Notes: generated from the letters alone by a model not told the origin. A stretch of 64,000 bases of DNA from Ectobacillus antri (GCF_003852715.1 NZ_RIAV01000015.1:1-64000); one strand, 5' to 3'; shown: positions 38,174 to 49,834, counted from the first letter of the stretch. Numbers and translations are program-made.

Positions 38174-38365
38174 TTGCTTATTTTATTTGCACTATTCGCG
38201 TGCTTCATTCTGTTTTATATAAACGTATTGACGCATCAGCTATGTGTACGCAAAGCAATCACACCCACCCGCGCCATCCGTTTATTTCGTGTCATCAATA
38301 TCTGTGTTACGATTTTATTAATATCCGCTTATGTTAGGGTGTTTGTCGCAATTCATCTTATCTAA
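38174..38365 (+). CDS. Small membrane protein (63 residues), TTG start
   Basis: A reading frame that starts with TTG six bases after a consensus AGGAGGTG. The protein is two hydrophobic segments (residues 2-19 and 40-58) separated by a basic stretch QLCVRKAITPTRAIRLFRV. It is bounded by terminators on both sides, so it is a single-gene unit. I do not recognise the family. The very strong ribosome site is the main support. Confidence 0.65.
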   Translation: MLILFALFACFILFYINVLTHQLCVRKAITPTRAIRLFRVINICVTILLISAYVRVFVAIHLI

Positions 38366-38373
38366 GCATACAT

Positions 38374-38408
38374 AAAAAACATCGACCGCATATTGGCCGA
38401 TGTTTTAT
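38374..38408. terminator. Bidirectional terminator
   Basis: Arms AAAAACATCG and CGATGTTTTA with inner pairing CC/GG. It lies between the plus-strand small membrane gene and the minus-strand YjcZ-type gene. Confidence 0.7.
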
Positions 38409-38425
38409 GTTTTTTACATTTACAA

Positions 38426-38512
38426 TTAGTACAACCAAGCCGCACCTACGATGATCAACAAAATGAACAATACAACCACCAATGCAAAACCGTTGTAGTA
38501 TCCCCCGCTCAT
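38426..38512 (-). CDS. YjcZ-type sporulation micropeptide (28 residues)
   Basis: A 28-residue peptide, MSGGYYNGFALVVVLFILL then IIVGAAWLY. A GG/Y head followed by one hydrophobic helix is the hallmark of YjcZ-family sporulation peptides. AAGGAGGTGTG sits ahead of the ATG. The peptide is too small for default gene finders. It probably sits in a spore-associated membrane; its function is unknown. Confidence 0.75.
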   Translation of the reverse strand: MSGGYYNGFALVVVLFILLIIVGAAWLY

Positions 38513-38621
38513 GCTTCACACCTCCTTGTTCATATAAATCCGCTACAGCGAATTCATATTGAAGTATGATATTGTATGCGCTTGTCGCCATAATGGATTA
38601 GGTATTTACCCAGAATTTCAA

Positions 38622-38702
38622 TTAATACATGTAAATACATCCAACAATAATCAAAAGAATAAATAAAATAAGCAATATGACAAAACCGCTATTGAAATCC
38701 AT
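38622..38702 (-). CDS. YjcZ-type micropeptide (26 residues), second copy
   Basis: A 26-residue peptide, MDFNSGFVILLILFILLIIV then GCIYMY, with AAAGGAGGGG before its ATG. It shares the G-F head, the ILLIIVG core and a terminal aromatic with the peptide at 38426-38512, so it is a diverged tandem duplicate 110 bases upstream. It lacks the GGY start. It lies between the first peptide and the prsA promoter. Confidence 0.7.
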   Translation of the reverse strand: MDFNSGFVILLILFILLIIVGCIYMY

Positions 38703-38815
38703 AGATACCCCTCCTTTGTTTATCTGCGGTATCATATGAAAAGAAACATCCTTTTGCCCATAAACATTGAAACTTTACATATATACCCTAAATTTGCAAA
38801 CAAAACCGACAAATG

Positions 38816-38845
38816 TTGCGCTTTTTCTTTTATTTATGAGATAAT
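38816..38845 (+). promoter_or_regulatory. Candidate prsA promoter
   Basis: TTGCGC (38816-38821) and GATAAT (38840-38845) with an 18-base spacer, 78 bases before prsA. An AAGGAGGTCAACC stretch just downstream looks like a ribosome site but leads to no convincing frame. Confidence 0.5.
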
Positions 38846-38923
38846 AGGCGAAGGAGGTCAACCACTCAGAGTCTATTTTCTGATGGGAACATACTGTAAA
38901 ATACATAAAGTAGGAGTGTTAAC

Positions 38924-39766
38924 ATGAAGAAAGCAATAATTGCACTGGCAGCTTCGAGCGTATTTGCTCTTTCCGCTTGCGGCTCTTCCGATACAATCGT
39001 GAAGTCTAGCTCCGGAAATGTAACAAAGGAAGAGTTTTACGATGCAATGAAGGAACGCGCTGGACAAGGCATACTAAAGCAATTAGTGATTGAGAAAGTG
39101 TTTACAAAGAAGTATAAAGTAAGTGAAAAAGATGTGGAAAAAGAGTACGAAGATGCAAAGAAGCAATACGGAGATCAATTTAAAGAATTACTAAAACAAA
39201 GCGGCATGACAGAGGATTCCTTTAAAAAGCAAATTCGTTCCAGCCTTGCTTTGAAAAAAGCGGTTGCTACAAGTTTGACTGATAAAGAATTAAAAGAGCA
39301 TTATAAGCCTGAAATTAAAGCAAGCCACATTCTTGTAAAAGATGAAGCAACTGCTAAAAAAGTAAAAGATCTTTTGGCACAAGGACAATCCTTTGAAGAG
39401 CTAGCAAAACAATATTCTGAAGATAAAGGTTCCGGCGAAAAAGGCGGCGACTTAGATTACTTCGGTCCTGGTCAAATGGTTCCTGAATTTGAAGAAGCTG
39501 CTTACAAGCTGAAAAAAGGTGAAACTAGTGAACCAGTAAAATCACAATACGGTTATCACATCATTAAGGTAACTGATATTAAAGAATTAAAGTCGTTTGA
39601 GGAAGAAAAGGCTAAGATTAAAGATAAGCTTGTTGAAGAGAAAATGCAGGATTCTGCGTTCATGAATGAGCTTGTTGATAAAGAATTGAAAAAAGCCAAT
39701 GTAAAAGTTGAAGACAAAGACTTAAAAGACGCTTTAAAACCAGCTGAACAACCTGCTGGACAATAA
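38924..39766 (+). CDS. prsA: Foldase lipoprotein PrsA
   Basis: A 280-residue extracytoplasmic peptidyl-prolyl isomerase lipoprotein that helps secreted proteins fold. Signal peptide with lipobox LSAC, modified Cys19. An N-terminal foldase part is followed by the parvulin/PpiC domain (about residues 131-222: [47 protein letters not shown]) and a charged helical tail. Very lysine-rich. ATG after GTAGGAGTG. It is divergent from the YjcZ-type genes and convergent with glpD. Confidence 0.95.
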   Translation: MKKAIIALAASSVFALSACGSSDTIVKSSSGNVTKEEFYDAMKERAGQGILKQLVIEKVFTKKYKVSEKDVEKEYEDAKKQYGDQFKELLKQSGMTEDSFKKQIRSSLALKKAVATSLTDKELKEHYKPEIKASHILVKDEATAKKVKDLLAQGQSFEELAKQYSEDKGSGEKGGDLDYFGPGQMVPEFEEAAYKLKKGETSEPVKSQYGYHIIKVTDIKELKSFEEEKAKIKDKLVEEKMQDSAFMNELVDKELKKANVKVEDKDLKDALKPAEQPAGQ

Positions 39767-39775
39767 TAAAACGAA

Positions 39776-39933
39776 AAAGAGGCTGGGATTCAGCCAAAGA
39801 AAAATCCGAACTATTAGTCGGAATTCTCTACACAGAATTCGATTGAGTTCGGATTTTTCCTTTATGAGTGTTAGTTATTCTCTATTCTGTCGGCTTTAGA
39901 CTGACATAATTCAGTTATGTCCCGGCCTCTTTC
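39776..39933. repeat. Long palindromic repeat, family 3, copy B
   Basis: Same element as 27003-27166. It lacks about a dozen bases after GAGGCTGGGA but the central nested hairpin is almost identical. The outer ends are better matched here (AAAGAGGCTGGGA / TCCCGGCCTCTTT, one mismatch). It fills the gap between the convergent genes prsA and glpD and could terminate both. Confidence 0.82.
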
Positions 39934-39935
39934 AT

Positions 39936-41624
39936 TTAAGCTCCTACAGAATTCGTATCATCTTGATCGACAGGTTGTATCGCAGCACGAAGCGCATGCT
40001 CTACTTCTTTACTGTAGGTTACTTTCTCCTGAGTACTCCAGCCTAAACGCTTACTCATATATTGAATAACACCATCTTTACTGCGGTATGCGCGGTCGAT
40101 GTTAAAGAACACATCGCCTGTACGGCGAACCAAGAAATCCGTCGGCTTTACTGTCATCTCATAATCGAGTGCATATACAAGCGGGATAAATACATCGACT
40201 GATAATTGATACACCTGCGCTTCCTTCTCGTGCTTGTCATACAAATCAAATAATATATCTACATTAGAACCGTAAAAACGAGCAAACTGCTCAGCGATTT
40301 GTTTGGTCAATCCTCTTTGCTGTCCTAGTCTCGTTTTCTCGGCAACAAATGCTTCAAACCCTTTAGAACCTCCGACATCTCCTCCTGAAATAGGCATTGG
40401 TTTCGTTTTACAGGACTGATAACGTGCACCTGTTTCTTTTTGTAATAAATCAGCCACAAGGTCTACCACCATTTCTGCCATTTTACGATAGCCTGTGAGC
40501 TTACCTCCCGCAATTGTAATGAGACCACTTGGAGATTGCCAGATTTCATCTTTTCGCGAAATTTCCGAGGCATTCTTTCCTTCCTCGTAAATCAGAGGAC
40601 GTACACCAGCCCAACTGGATTCAATATCCTGTTCTGTAATCTTCACACTTGGAAACATATAATTAATTGCATTGATAATATAGTCTCGATCCTCCGTCGT
40701 CATACGCGGATGCGCGGCATCTTCCTTATAAAACGTATCGGTTGTACCAACATAGGCTTTTCCCCCTCTAGGGATCGCAAATACCATACGGCCGTCTGGT
40801 GTATCAAAATAAATGGCTTGTTGCAAAGGGAAACGCTTTTGATCAATCACAAGGTGTACCCCCTTAGATAATTGCAATTTCTTACCATTGCGTGAGTTAT
40901 CTTTTTCACGGAGTAAATCCACCCATGGACCGGCTGCGTTAATTATTTTTTTTGCGTATACATGATACGTAGCGCCATCAATTTGATCAACAGTCTTTAC
41001 ACCGATCACTTTGCCATTTTCATATAAAAACGAATCGACTTTTACATAGTTAAATGCTTTTACACCCCTATTTACAGCCTCTTTTAACACTTCCATCGTT
41101 AATCGAGCATCGTCCGTGCGGTACTCTACATAATAACCGCCGCCTTTTAATCCAGCTTGCTTGACAAGTGGTTCGCGCTTCAATGTTTCCTCCTTGCTCA
41201 ACATCGTTCTGCGTTCATTCTGTTTTACCCCTGCCAAGAAATCGTACACACGTAGACCAATTGATGTACTAAGCTTCCCGAATGTACCGCCTTTATGAAT
41301 CGGAAGTAGCATCCATTCTGGTGTTGTGACATGCGGTCCGTTTTCATATACGATTGCTCGTTCTTTGCCTACCTCTGCTACCATTTTCACTTCAAACTGC
41401 TTTAAATAGCGAAGACCGCCATGTACAAGCTTGGTAGAGCGGCTCGATGTGCCTGCAGCAAAATCTTGCATTTCAAATAGCACGGCTGACATTCCCCGTG
41501 TCACTGCATCAAGTGCAATACCACACCCTGTAATCCCCCCGCCAATAATTAATACATCCACATGCTGTTTATTTATATTCCTTAACTCTTGTTTGCGCAT
41601 TCTACTTGAAAATAAAGTTCCCAT
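39936..41624 (-). CDS. glpD: Aerobic glycerol-3-phosphate dehydrogenase
   Basis: A membrane-associated FAD enzyme that oxidises glycerol-3-phosphate to dihydroxyacetone phosphate and feeds electrons to the quinone pool. The 562-residue protein has the FAD-binding [17 protein letters not shown] near residue 24, [14 protein letters not shown] near 60, and [12 protein letters not shown] in the C-terminal half. I use the ATG at 41624, eight bases after AAGGAGG; a GTG immediately before it is also possible. It follows glpK but has its own promoter and a leader terminator, into which a repeat element has been inserted. Confidence 0.95.
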   Translation of the reverse strand: MGTLFSSRMRKQELRNINKQHVDVLIIGGGITGCGIALDAVTRGMSAVLFEMQDFAAGTSSRSTKLVHGGLRYLKQFEVKMVAEVGKERAIVYENGPHVTTPEWMLLPIHKGGTFGKLSTSIGLRVYDFLAGVKQNERRTMLSKEETLKREPLVKQAGLKGGGYYVEYRTDDARLTMEVLKEAVNRGVKAFNYVKVDSFLYENGKVIGVKTVDQIDGATYHVYAKKIINAAGPWVDLLREKDNSRNGKKLQLSKGVHLVIDQKRFPLQQAIYFDTPDGRMVFAIPRGGKAYVGTTDTFYKEDAAHPRMTTEDRDYIINAINYMFPSVKITEQDIESSWAGVRPLIYEEGKNASEISRKDEIWQSPSGLITIAGGKLTGYRKMAEMVVDLVADLLQKETGARYQSCKTKPMPISGGDVGGSKGFEAFVAEKTRLGQQRGLTKQIAEQFARFYGSNVDILFDLYDKHEKEAQVYQLSVDVFIPLVYALDYEMTVKPTDFLVRRTGDVFFNIDRAYRSKDGVIQYMSKRLGWSTQEKVTYSKEVEHALRAAIQPVDQDDTNSVGA

Positions 41625-41643
41625 CACTTTTTCCTCCTTTTTT

Positions 41644-41840
41644 TATGCAAAGGCTCTGTTAAAGTTTGTTGTTGATTTCCGTTACGGGGGTTCGCTTTCC
41701 GTGGGCGGTCAAGGAGTTTCCTCAGCACTATGCGCCTGCGGGTCTTCCTTTGAATCGCTTTTCCCGCAGAAGTCTTACCCCCTTCACTCCAATCAACAAG
41801 TGCAAATTGTCAACATTAGGCTTTAACACAGCCTATACAA
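41644..41840. repeat. MITE-like repeat, family 2, copy B, in the glpD leader
   Basis: A 197-base element with inverted ends GGCTCTGTTAAAG and CTTTAACACAGCC. It is homologous to 9464-9656 in the same orientation. It sits between the glpD leader terminator and the glpD ribosome site, so it is transcribed as part of the glpD leader. No transposase. Confidence 0.8.
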
Positions 41841-41897
41841 AAAAAGAGACCACAAACTGCACTATAGAATATGCATCTATAGCGCGCTGCGGTCTCT
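41839..41897 (-). promoter_or_regulatory. GlpP-controlled leader terminator of glpD
   Basis: On the minus strand, AGAGACCGCA / TGTGGTCTCT form the outer stem and CTATAG / CTATAG an inner one, followed by seven T. It lies between the glpD promoter and the gene, the arrangement of GlpP antitermination targets in B. subtilis. GlpP control is the inference. Confidence 0.75.
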
Positions 41898-41930
41898 CTA
41901 AAACTCCTGACAATATATTAACTTATCTCT

Positions 41931-43451
<1,521 letters not shown>

Positions 43452-43528
43452 CTAAAAAAAACTCTCGTCTCTACATCATAAATTCTGACTAGCTGATTTG
43501 CTTTATAACTCCCTATGATTTATGATTT

Positions 43529-43594
43529 AAAAAAGAAGAGACCACACCCATGTTCTTTTACCTTTATGTAAAAGTTTCTGAATGTGAATCTCTT
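43529..43594 (-). promoter_or_regulatory. GlpP-controlled leader terminator of glpK
   Basis: Outer arms AAGAGACCACACCC and GAATGTGAATCTCTT pair with G-U contacts and one bulge. An inner perfect hairpin is CTTTTAC / GTAAAAG. On the minus strand the structure ends in CTTTTTT. Its AGAGACC/TCACA outer sequences resemble those of the glpD leader, as expected for a common GlpP target. Confidence 0.7.
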
Positions 43595-43626
43595 TTTTCT
43601 CCGTCACAATTATTAACTTATTTATA

Positions 43627-43655
43627 ATAGTAAACATTTTTGTAAGCGGTGTCAA
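43627..43655 (-). promoter_or_regulatory. glpK promoter with overlapping CcpA site
   Basis: On the minus strand, TTGACA (43650-43655) and TACTAT (43627-43632) with a 17-base spacer. The cre TGTAAGCGGTGTCA (43641-43654) fits the consensus TGTAANCGNTNNCA and covers the -35 end and spacer, a position where CcpA would block initiation. Confidence 0.85.
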
Positions 43656-43665
43656 TGCATGATAT

Positions 43666-44226
43666 TCATTCCTTTTCATAATATCGCCACAGACTACGGT
43701 CAGATGTTGTAATCGCCGTTGCCCCTGCGGCTAACGCCTTTTCTGCGTCTTCTACACTACGAAGAAACCCGCCTGCTAGAATTGGAATTCCCGTTTGCTC
43801 TTTCACATCAGCAATTACCTCCGTAAGCGCGCCGGGCAACACCTCGATATAATCAGGCCGTGTTTTTTCTAGCAAAGCATAGCTTTTCTCAAGTGAACTT
43901 GAATCAATTAAAAAGATGCGCTGTATAGCTATTACACCCTTTTGCTTTGCTTTTGTGATGACATTTGCTTTTGTAGAAAGCAGACCGTACGGTTCGAATT
44001 CTTGGCACAAAAACTCAGTTGCATACGCATCACTTTGCAGGCCACGAATTAAATCCACATGCAAAAAGACCTTTTTTCCATGGCGTTTTGCTAAGGAAAC
44101 AACACTTTTCAGTTGCGCTACATGTAAATCCAGAAGCACGATGTATGTATACTTGCTTCGCAATAGTTTTTCTAAATCTTTAATTTGCCGTACTGCCGGC
44201 AATATACGTTGTTCATAAATTTCCAT
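43666..44226 (-). CDS. glpP: Glycerol uptake operon antiterminator GlpP
   Basis: A 186-residue TIM-barrel-like RNA-binding protein that, with glycerol-3-phosphate, prevents termination in glp leaders. Landmarks are ILPAVRQIKDLEKLL near the N-terminus, IVLLDLHVAQLKSVV, KVFLHVDLIRGL, and the phosphate-binding end PDYIEVLPGAL with IPILAGGFLRSVEDA. ATG 44226 follows AAAGGA by seven bases; the TTG seven codons earlier overlaps no site. It is followed directly by the glpK promoter, where B. subtilis carries glpF. Confidence 0.9.
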   Translation of the reverse strand: MEIYEQRILPAVRQIKDLEKLLRSKYTYIVLLDLHVAQLKSVVSLAKRHGKKVFLHVDLIRGLQSDAYATEFLCQEFEPYGLLSTKANVITKAKQKGVIAIQRIFLIDSSSLEKSYALLEKTRPDYIEVLPGALTEVIADVKEQTGIPILAGGFLRSVEDAEKALAAGATAITTSDRSLWRYYEKE

Positions 44227-44302
44227 TTGTTGTTCCTTTCCTAGCAAATATTCTCTTTCCTAATTTAAAAAGAATATTTGCTACACACTATATACATTAG
44301 AC

Positions 44303-44327
44303 AACAAAAAGCCGGGCACGCCGGCTT
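44303..44327 (-). terminator. Intrinsic terminator of yhaL
   Basis: AAGCCGG / CCGGCTT with a five-base loop, followed on the minus strand by TTTGTTGT. It touches the yhaL stop codon. Confidence 0.75.
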
Positions 44328-44523
44328 ATAAAAGAAGGGTGTTTTCGTCCTTCTTCGCATTGCGCCGCTCCTGTTCTGCACGCAAGCGCTTCATGTACAC
44401 TTCTCCTTCACGTTCAATAAACTCTTGATCCATCTCTTCTTCTTTTTTTGCTGTATGCAATACCATGTAGCCACTCACTACAATCCCAATCATCACAAGG
44501 TATACCCACCATGCTAATTCCAT
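44326..44523 (-). CDS. yhaL: Sporulation protein YhaL
   Basis: A 65-residue protein with one N-terminal membrane helix (WWVYLVMIGIVVSGYMVLH, residues 5-23) and a charged helical tail EEEMDQEFIEREGEVYMKRL. This pattern and length match YhaL of B. subtilis, a SpoIIID/sigma-E era protein found near prsA. ATG after a GAGGGGTG site. The function is not known. Confidence 0.8.
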   Translation of the reverse strand: MELAWWVYLVMIGIVVSGYMVLHTAKKEEEMDQEFIEREGEVYMKRLRAEQERRNAKKDENTLLL

Positions 44524-44586
44524 ATTTTCACCCCTCAGACAAGCTGTTTTATTACAACTATATGAGGAAGCTCTACTGTTTATACC

Positions 44587-45531
44587 TTAGCTATGAAATT
44601 TGGGTTTATAGAAGGAACGGTTTTCAAGCGCAAAGACACGCTCTGTATATTCTCCTGGTTTGACGCGGCTGAGTGCACGGTCCATCATATTCATTTTCGC
44701 ATCTAAATTATCAATATAATGCAAAATTTCTGCTTCTCGTACCATCGGTGGCTTTGGACTGCCCCATTCTCCCTTACCGTGATGACTTAAGACAATATGC
44801 TGTAAAATTAAAACCTCTTCACCGACAATTTGTAGCTCATCCGCGGCCTTAGAAATCTCGCCTACCATAATGGAAATATGGCCAAGCAAATTGCCTTCTA
44901 CTGTATAGGTGGTAGAAATGGGACCAGACAATTCAATAACCTTGCCAAGATCATGTAAAATCACACCTGCATAGAGTAAATCTCTGTCTAAGGTAGGATA
45001 CAAATCTGCAATGGATTTTGCCAGCTCTAGCATAGATACCACATGATAAGCTAAGCCTGAAACAAACTCATGGTGATTTTTTGTTGCAGCTGGATACTCT
45101 AAAAATTGCGTCTGGTATTTCTTTAATAAATACCTTGTTATGCGCTGCAGATTTGGATTGCGCATCTCAAATACAAATTGTGTGACCTTCTCCAGCATCT
45201 CTTCTTTTGTTAAAGGGGCACGCTCTAAAAATTCCGACACATCCGGTGCTTCATGTGGCTGTAAAATGCGGATTTGCTTCAGCTTTAATTGAATGCGCCC
45301 CTTATAGTTTTGAATATCGCCCGCAACTTTTACGATTCGCTCGGCCACGTACTGTTGCTCATCTTCTTTTGAAACGTCCCATAGCTTTGTTTCAATTTCT
45401 CCGCTTTGGTCCTGAAGCATTAGAGTAAGAAATGGCTTGCCATTACTAGCAATTCCTCGTGCGGCTGACTTAATAAGCAGAAGCACCTCTACTGATTCAC
45501 CAACCTCATATTGTAAAATTTTCTTTTTCAT
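44587..45531 (-). CDS. yhaM: 3'-5' exoribonuclease YhaM
   Basis: A 314-residue enzyme that trims RNA (and single-stranded DNA) from the 3' end. An N-terminal OB-fold (about residues 10-90, [18 protein letters not shown]) precedes an HD domain with [15 protein letters not shown] near 160-175 and ILHDLGKV near 200. [13 protein letters not shown], near 257, adds further ligands. All HD metal residues are present. ATG 45531 follows GGAGGAACG; the longer frame upstream lacks a site. It is 61 bases after yhaN and forms the yhaO-yhaN-yhaM operon known in B. subtilis. Confidence 0.93.
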   Translation of the reverse strand: MKKKILQYEVGESVEVLLLIKSAARGIASNGKPFLTLMLQDQSGEIETKLWDVSKEDEQQYVAERIVKVAGDIQNYKGRIQLKLKQIRILQPHEAPDVSEFLERAPLTKEEMLEKVTQFVFEMRNPNLQRITRYLLKKYQTQFLEYPAATKNHHEFVSGLAYHVVSMLELAKSIADLYPTLDRDLLYAGVILHDLGKVIELSGPISTTYTVEGNLLGHISIMVGEISKAADELQIVGEEVLILQHIVLSHHGKGEWGSPKPPMVREAEILHYIDNLDAKMNMMDRALSRVKPGEYTERVFALENRSFYKPKFHS

Positions 45532-45592
45532 ATTCGTTCCTCCAGCGTAAGTTATATTTATTATACCATGACAGGTCAGTCTGTATGAGTAT

Positions 45593-48325
45593 TCAAACAA
45601 ACTCTGCGCCTTTTAACTGTATTGTTTCAGAGTTATCAAAGAACGCTAGCAAATGGGCATGACAGGTAAAAAAGATCACTTGCCGCTTTTGCGCAATGTG
45701 ATGAAGCAAGGAAACAGCCCTCTCCGTTCTCTCTCGGTCAAAGTGTACAAAGCTGTCATCTATCACCAAAGGAAGCTTCCGATCTAGCGTATCCGCCAGC
45801 GCTAGGCGTAATGAAAGGTATAGTTGCTCGGCAGTAGCTTGACTGAGTTCATGTGCCGCAAACCTTATACCATCCTTCCGCTCCACTATAAATCCACTTT
45901 CATCTTTGGGGGCAAATACACGCTGATATCGACCATTTGTTAAATGAATAAAATATTGCTCTGCTGATTCTAACGTACGGGGTAATTGCTCATCATGATA
46001 ACGCGCCTTCGTTTTTTCCAGCATAGTCTTTGCAACGCTATATGCTGCCCATTTCTTCATTTGCTCACGTAAGTTCTCCTTACGTACTTCCCATTCATGT
46101 AAAAGCTCCGGATAAGCGCCCCCATCTTCAAGTCCCGTTATTTCTACCTGATACTTTGCAATTTGTTCCTGTAGCTGCCGCTCTGTTTGCTGCATACGCT
46201 GCAGTTCTTTTGTATAGGTTTCATACAACTCTTCATAGTTGTTTATCCAGATTGTTCGTTTTGTAATATCTACAAGATGCAGTCGTTCTTGCAGTATATT
46301 AATTTGTGTATTCATGAAAGACAATTGCCTTTTTATGCTCTGTACCTCTTCATATTCTTTGCCGCGCTGATAAAATGACTCCTCACTGGAAGCTGCCGCT
46401 GCTTGCCAAAGTTCATCTCGCTCCTTGACATATGCAGCATGTGCATGCTGCAACTCTTCATATTCAGCCTGTTTTTCAGCTAGCTCTTCTATCACTCGTT
46501 GCTTCTTTACTTGCTTTTCTTTTTCAGCCTGCACAAGTGCATATATACTATGCAGCATGCCTGATATAGAACCGGAAGCAACGTGAAAGCTCTGCTTTAA
46601 CACTAAAACCTTTTGCTCAAATTGCTTTGTGCGCTTCATTATATCTTCATACTGCTGTGTTTTCAGCATAATCTCACGCTGCAATTGTTTCATCTTTTCC
46701 AACTTCTCAAAAGCTGACAGCAGCTGAGAATGAGGAAGAGAATGTGGTAAGGCATACTTATTTCTTATACGTTCTGTTTCTTTTTCTAATTCATACGAGG
46801 TTTGCTCCCATTCCTCATATTGCTGCAAAATCCGCTCATATAATTTCTCTGCTTGCTGTAATTTAAAAAGCTCTACCTCTTCTAATTGTTTCACAACATC
46901 ATTACGAGGTGCTCGATTCATCATCCAAAATACAACGGTTCCTGCAAAAAGTACCAAGCTGAATATGGATAAGCCTGTAACTCCAATCAGAAGGCCTGCT
47001 GCAAATAAGAAAATACTAATAACTAACCCTACAGCTAGCACTTTTATATTTGCATGGGAAGTACTCTTGTGAGCATGCCCTTTTCTTTTTCCTTTAATAT
47101 GCTGCACACGCTCTTCCTGTTCCTCCAGTTGCGCTTTTACTTCAGTAAAGCGCTCATCAAGCTGATGCTTCTGCTCTGAGAGTCTTTGTGCTGTTTGTAC
47201 AAGTTGTCTCATAGCTTCTTTTGCAGCTAGACTCGTATCTATTTCTTGTACATCACGTAATACACCAGTACTTTCTTGTAGCGTAAGTAAATCTTTCTTC
47301 ATTTGGGCAATAGAACGATTCATAAGCTCCAACTCTTGCTTTTCACTTTCGTAAGACATATGACTGAGACGACATTCATCAACAAGAGCTTCTTGCTTCA
47401 ATAAATCGGCGGATACACGCAACTCGTTGAGTATTCTTGTTTCATCTTGTATCTTTTGTTCAAGAGCCGCCATTCGTGCGCGGATGGGTTTCCACTCCGC
47501 CATTAAAGCTTCATATCTAGCAATGCCGTTTACGGGAAACGAAACTGCAGAAAAAGTATGTAGAAAATCCTCATCCTTTTGTCGTTGTAGCAGGAGTGGT
47601 TGCAATGTTTGCATGGTTTCGCAATCCTGTATATGTAATCGTATTTGCTCCTGCTCTATACGCAGAGCCGCCATTTGCTCTTCACATTCTCGCTTTTTCC
47701 TTTGCCATTCCTCATATAAGCCAAGTTTTGTACGCCATTTCTTAACTGACTCACCTAGCTTTGCAAGTTCCTGTAATCCAGCATTAATGATGGGTTTTCT
47801 ACCGTTTGGCTTAAAAAGAGCCTCTATCTCACTACTAAGCTCTTTTTCCATTCTAAGCAATATATCCGTCCCAACCGCACCTGCTGAGAATAAATAATTA
47901 CCGAGATCTGTACGGCTTACCTGCCTAATATTTTGAAGCCCATGCATATCAAACGAAAATACCGATTCAAACAAGCCTATATCAATGCCTTTTAACAGCT
48001 GTTGCAACACTTCTTCTCCGCCTTGCATTCCGTCTGAAAAGTAAACTATCACCTCGCCTACAGATTGCTTGGGAATACGCTCCACGCGAATACGCCCATA
48101 TTCTTCTGTCATCATCGTAATGGCACCTCCATAAGCAGCACCACTTTTCGGCTCATATCTGTATTGTCCTCTTATCGGAAAACCAAACAAGATACTTTTG
48201 ATAAAGGAACGAATTGTTGATTTTCCGGCTTCATTTTCTCCGTATAGTACCGTAATATCCTTCAAAGACAGATCCATCTTTTCTATGCTTCCATATCCGT
48301 ATATATGAAGGATTTCTAATTTCAT
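45593..48325 (-). CDS. yhaN: SbcC/Rad50-like ATPase YhaN
   Basis: A 910-residue SMC-type ATPase. Walker [10 protein letters not shown] is at about residues 30-38. Long coiled coils lie at about 170-380 and 490-770, separated by a hydrophobic hairpin [20 protein letters not shown] (about 430-490), which is unusual for SbcC and suggests membrane attachment. The C-terminal signature [20 protein letters not shown] and Walker [14 protein letters not shown] follow. It overlaps yhaO by four bases. Presumably it pairs with YhaO in DNA-end processing. Confidence 0.88.
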   Translation of the reverse strand: MKLEILHIYGYGSIEKMDLSLKDITVLYGENEAGKSTIRSFIKSILFGFPIRGQYRYEPKSGAAYGGAITMMTEEYGRIRVERIPKQSVGEVIVYFSDGMQGGEEVLQQLLKGIDIGLFESVFSFDMHGLQNIRQVSRTDLGNYLFSAGAVGTDILLRMEKELSSEIEALFKPNGRKPIINAGLQELAKLGESVKKWRTKLGLYEEWQRKKRECEEQMAALRIEQEQIRLHIQDCETMQTLQPLLLQRQKDEDFLHTFSAVSFPVNGIARYEALMAEWKPIRARMAALEQKIQDETRILNELRVSADLLKQEALVDECRLSHMSYESEKQELELMNRSIAQMKKDLLTLQESTGVLRDVQEIDTSLAAKEAMRQLVQTAQRLSEQKHQLDERFTEVKAQLEEQEERVQHIKGKRKGHAHKSTSHANIKVLAVGLVISIFLFAAGLLIGVTGLSIFSLVLFAGTVVFWMMNRAPRNDVVKQLEEVELFKLQQAEKLYERILQQYEEWEQTSYELEKETERIRNKYALPHSLPHSQLLSAFEKLEKMKQLQREIMLKTQQYEDIMKRTKQFEQKVLVLKQSFHVASGSISGMLHSIYALVQAEKEKQVKKQRVIEELAEKQAEYEELQHAHAAYVKERDELWQAAAASSEESFYQRGKEYEEVQSIKRQLSFMNTQINILQERLHLVDITKRTIWINNYEELYETYTKELQRMQQTERQLQEQIAKYQVEITGLEDGGAYPELLHEWEVRKENLREQMKKWAAYSVAKTMLEKTKARYHDEQLPRTLESAEQYFIHLTNGRYQRVFAPKDESGFIVERKDGIRFAAHELSQATAEQLYLSLRLALADTLDRKLPLVIDDSFVHFDRERTERAVSLLHHIAQKRQVIFFTCHAHLLAFFDNSETIQLKGAEFV

Positions 48326-49542
48326 CTCTCCACCTCCCCGATCATGCGAAGTAAAATCCGTTTTGCTTCTTTTTGAATATCTTGTTTCTCATCTTCGGAA
48401 AACATTTCAATCTGCCGACCAGATGCAGAAGTTCTTAGGGGGCGTAAGATACTATCCATATCATTAAACTGGCTACCTTCCCCTAGCAACGAAGCAAAGA
48501 AAGGATTGTCCAATTGTGCACGCAGTGCTTTATGCGATATCGTATGATTTTCATACTTTATAATATAAACAAAATCCTCACGCTCTTCTGTGCTTTGTAA
48601 AATATGAATAAATTCATCCAACTCTTGCTTGAGATAAAAAGACAATTCACCACAACCTGAAAAAATTAAAGATACAAGGGCTCCCCCTTCTGGATTACGA
48701 ATTGTATTGAGCGCCTGATAGCAAGCTTGTAAAAGCGCATCGATATGTTCCAAATTTTCAATTGAAACCTCAATTTCATGCCAAATTAAATCAGATGTTG
48801 GTATAAATGTCTGCGTAACAAAGTCAGCTTCCATTCGGACCAAATAACACCCTTTTTCCCCTAGCTCTTTACGATGTCTACCTTGAATATTTCCAGGATA
48901 TACAATGGGAGGGTGATGTCCTACGATACTTCGTTTATGGATATGACCAAGGGCCCAATAGTCAAAATTTTTCTCCTGTAGTTCACGAATTGAAAACGGC
49001 GCATAACGACTATGATCTTCATCACTTTCTAAGCTACCGTGTAACAATCCAATATGAAAAGGGGCATCCCCCATTTTCTTATATTGTGCGGTCATATTGT
49101 CTCGAACAGCTTTTTGATGGTAGCTAAAGCCATATAATGCAGCTAAAAGTACTCCGTCTCGGTAATATAATTTTTGTTCCACATACGGCTGGCTAAAAAC
49201 ATGCACATTGCGCGAAAACGAAATCCCTTCCCAATTTCCGCCCAAATGATCATGATTTCCATGAATAATATATACCTGAATGCCGTATTCTTCTAGACGC
49301 TTTAATTGGTCTCTAACAAATAACTGTGCGCGTAAACTCCTTGTTTCCGCATCATACAAATCACCAGCCAATATGACAAAATCTACGCGTTCTACAATTG
49401 CTTTATCAATGATACGCGTGAATGAACGGAAAGTACTTTCTCTCATCTTCTCAAACAACCAAAGAGGAACTTGTCCTTGCATACCCTTAAACGGACTATC
49501 AAGATGCAAATCCGCTGCATGAATAAACGTTAATGATGTCAT
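48322..49542 (-). CDS. yhaO: SbcD/Mre11-like nuclease YhaO
   Basis: A 406-residue metallophosphoesterase, partner of YhaN. Calcineurin-type motifs: AADLHLDSPF near residue 10, LAGDLYDAE near 60, GNHD near 97, GLLHGS near 165 and ALGHIHKR near 199. ATG 49542, eight bases after AAGGAG; an in-frame TTG immediately before is closer. First gene of the operon with yhaN and yhaM. Together these resemble SbcCD but are a distinct pair; no true sbcDC is in this window. Confidence 0.9.
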   Translation of the reverse strand: MTSLTFIHAADLHLDSPFKGMQGQVPLWLFEKMRESTFRSFTRIIDKAIVERVDFVILAGDLYDAETRSLRAQLFVRDQLKRLEEYGIQVYIIHGNHDHLGGNWEGISFSRNVHVFSQPYVEQKLYYRDGVLLAALYGFSYHQKAVRDNMTAQYKKMGDAPFHIGLLHGSLESDEDHSRYAPFSIRELQEKNFDYWALGHIHKRSIVGHHPPIVYPGNIQGRHRKELGEKGCYLVRMEADFVTQTFIPTSDLIWHEIEVSIENLEHIDALLQACYQALNTIRNPEGGALVSLIFSGCGELSFYLKQELDEFIHILQSTEEREDFVYIIKYENHTISHKALRAQLDNPFFASLLGEGSQFNDMDSILRPLRTSASGRQIEMFSEDEKQDIQKEAKRILLRMIGEVER

Positions 49543-49834
49543 CAACGAAACTCCTTTTCTTATGTAAAATATGCGATTACAAATTAAATGAAGAATCTTC
49601 TTTTAGATTAGAAAAGAGGAGTAAGCGTTGTATAAACATAGCTAGAGCTTATGTATGGCTCGCACCACGTCATTTATAAGCAAACATCTTTCCTACTCTT
49701 CTAACTTATAAAACATATGTACTACTTTATGTCTTATTGTAGCATGCTCACCAATAAATTTCTTTTTGCATACCAATCATTTTTATGTCAAAATAGTAAT
49801 AACATTCTGATTTTATTTTAAAGGGGAGAAAAAA

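Noticed and set aside
38358-38591. A 77-codon minus-strand frame over the first YjcZ-type gene
   Set aside because: It lies in another frame of the same strand; the 28-codon frame has the better ribosome site and a known family pattern.
38736-38927. A 63-codon plus-strand frame ahead of prsA
   Set aside because: It overlaps the candidate prsA promoter and has no ribosome site.
49546-49834. Imperfect inverted repeat (TTAGAAAAGAGGAGTA with TACTCTTCTAA)
   Set aside because: The arms are about 90 bases apart and mismatched; no clear role between divergent promoters.
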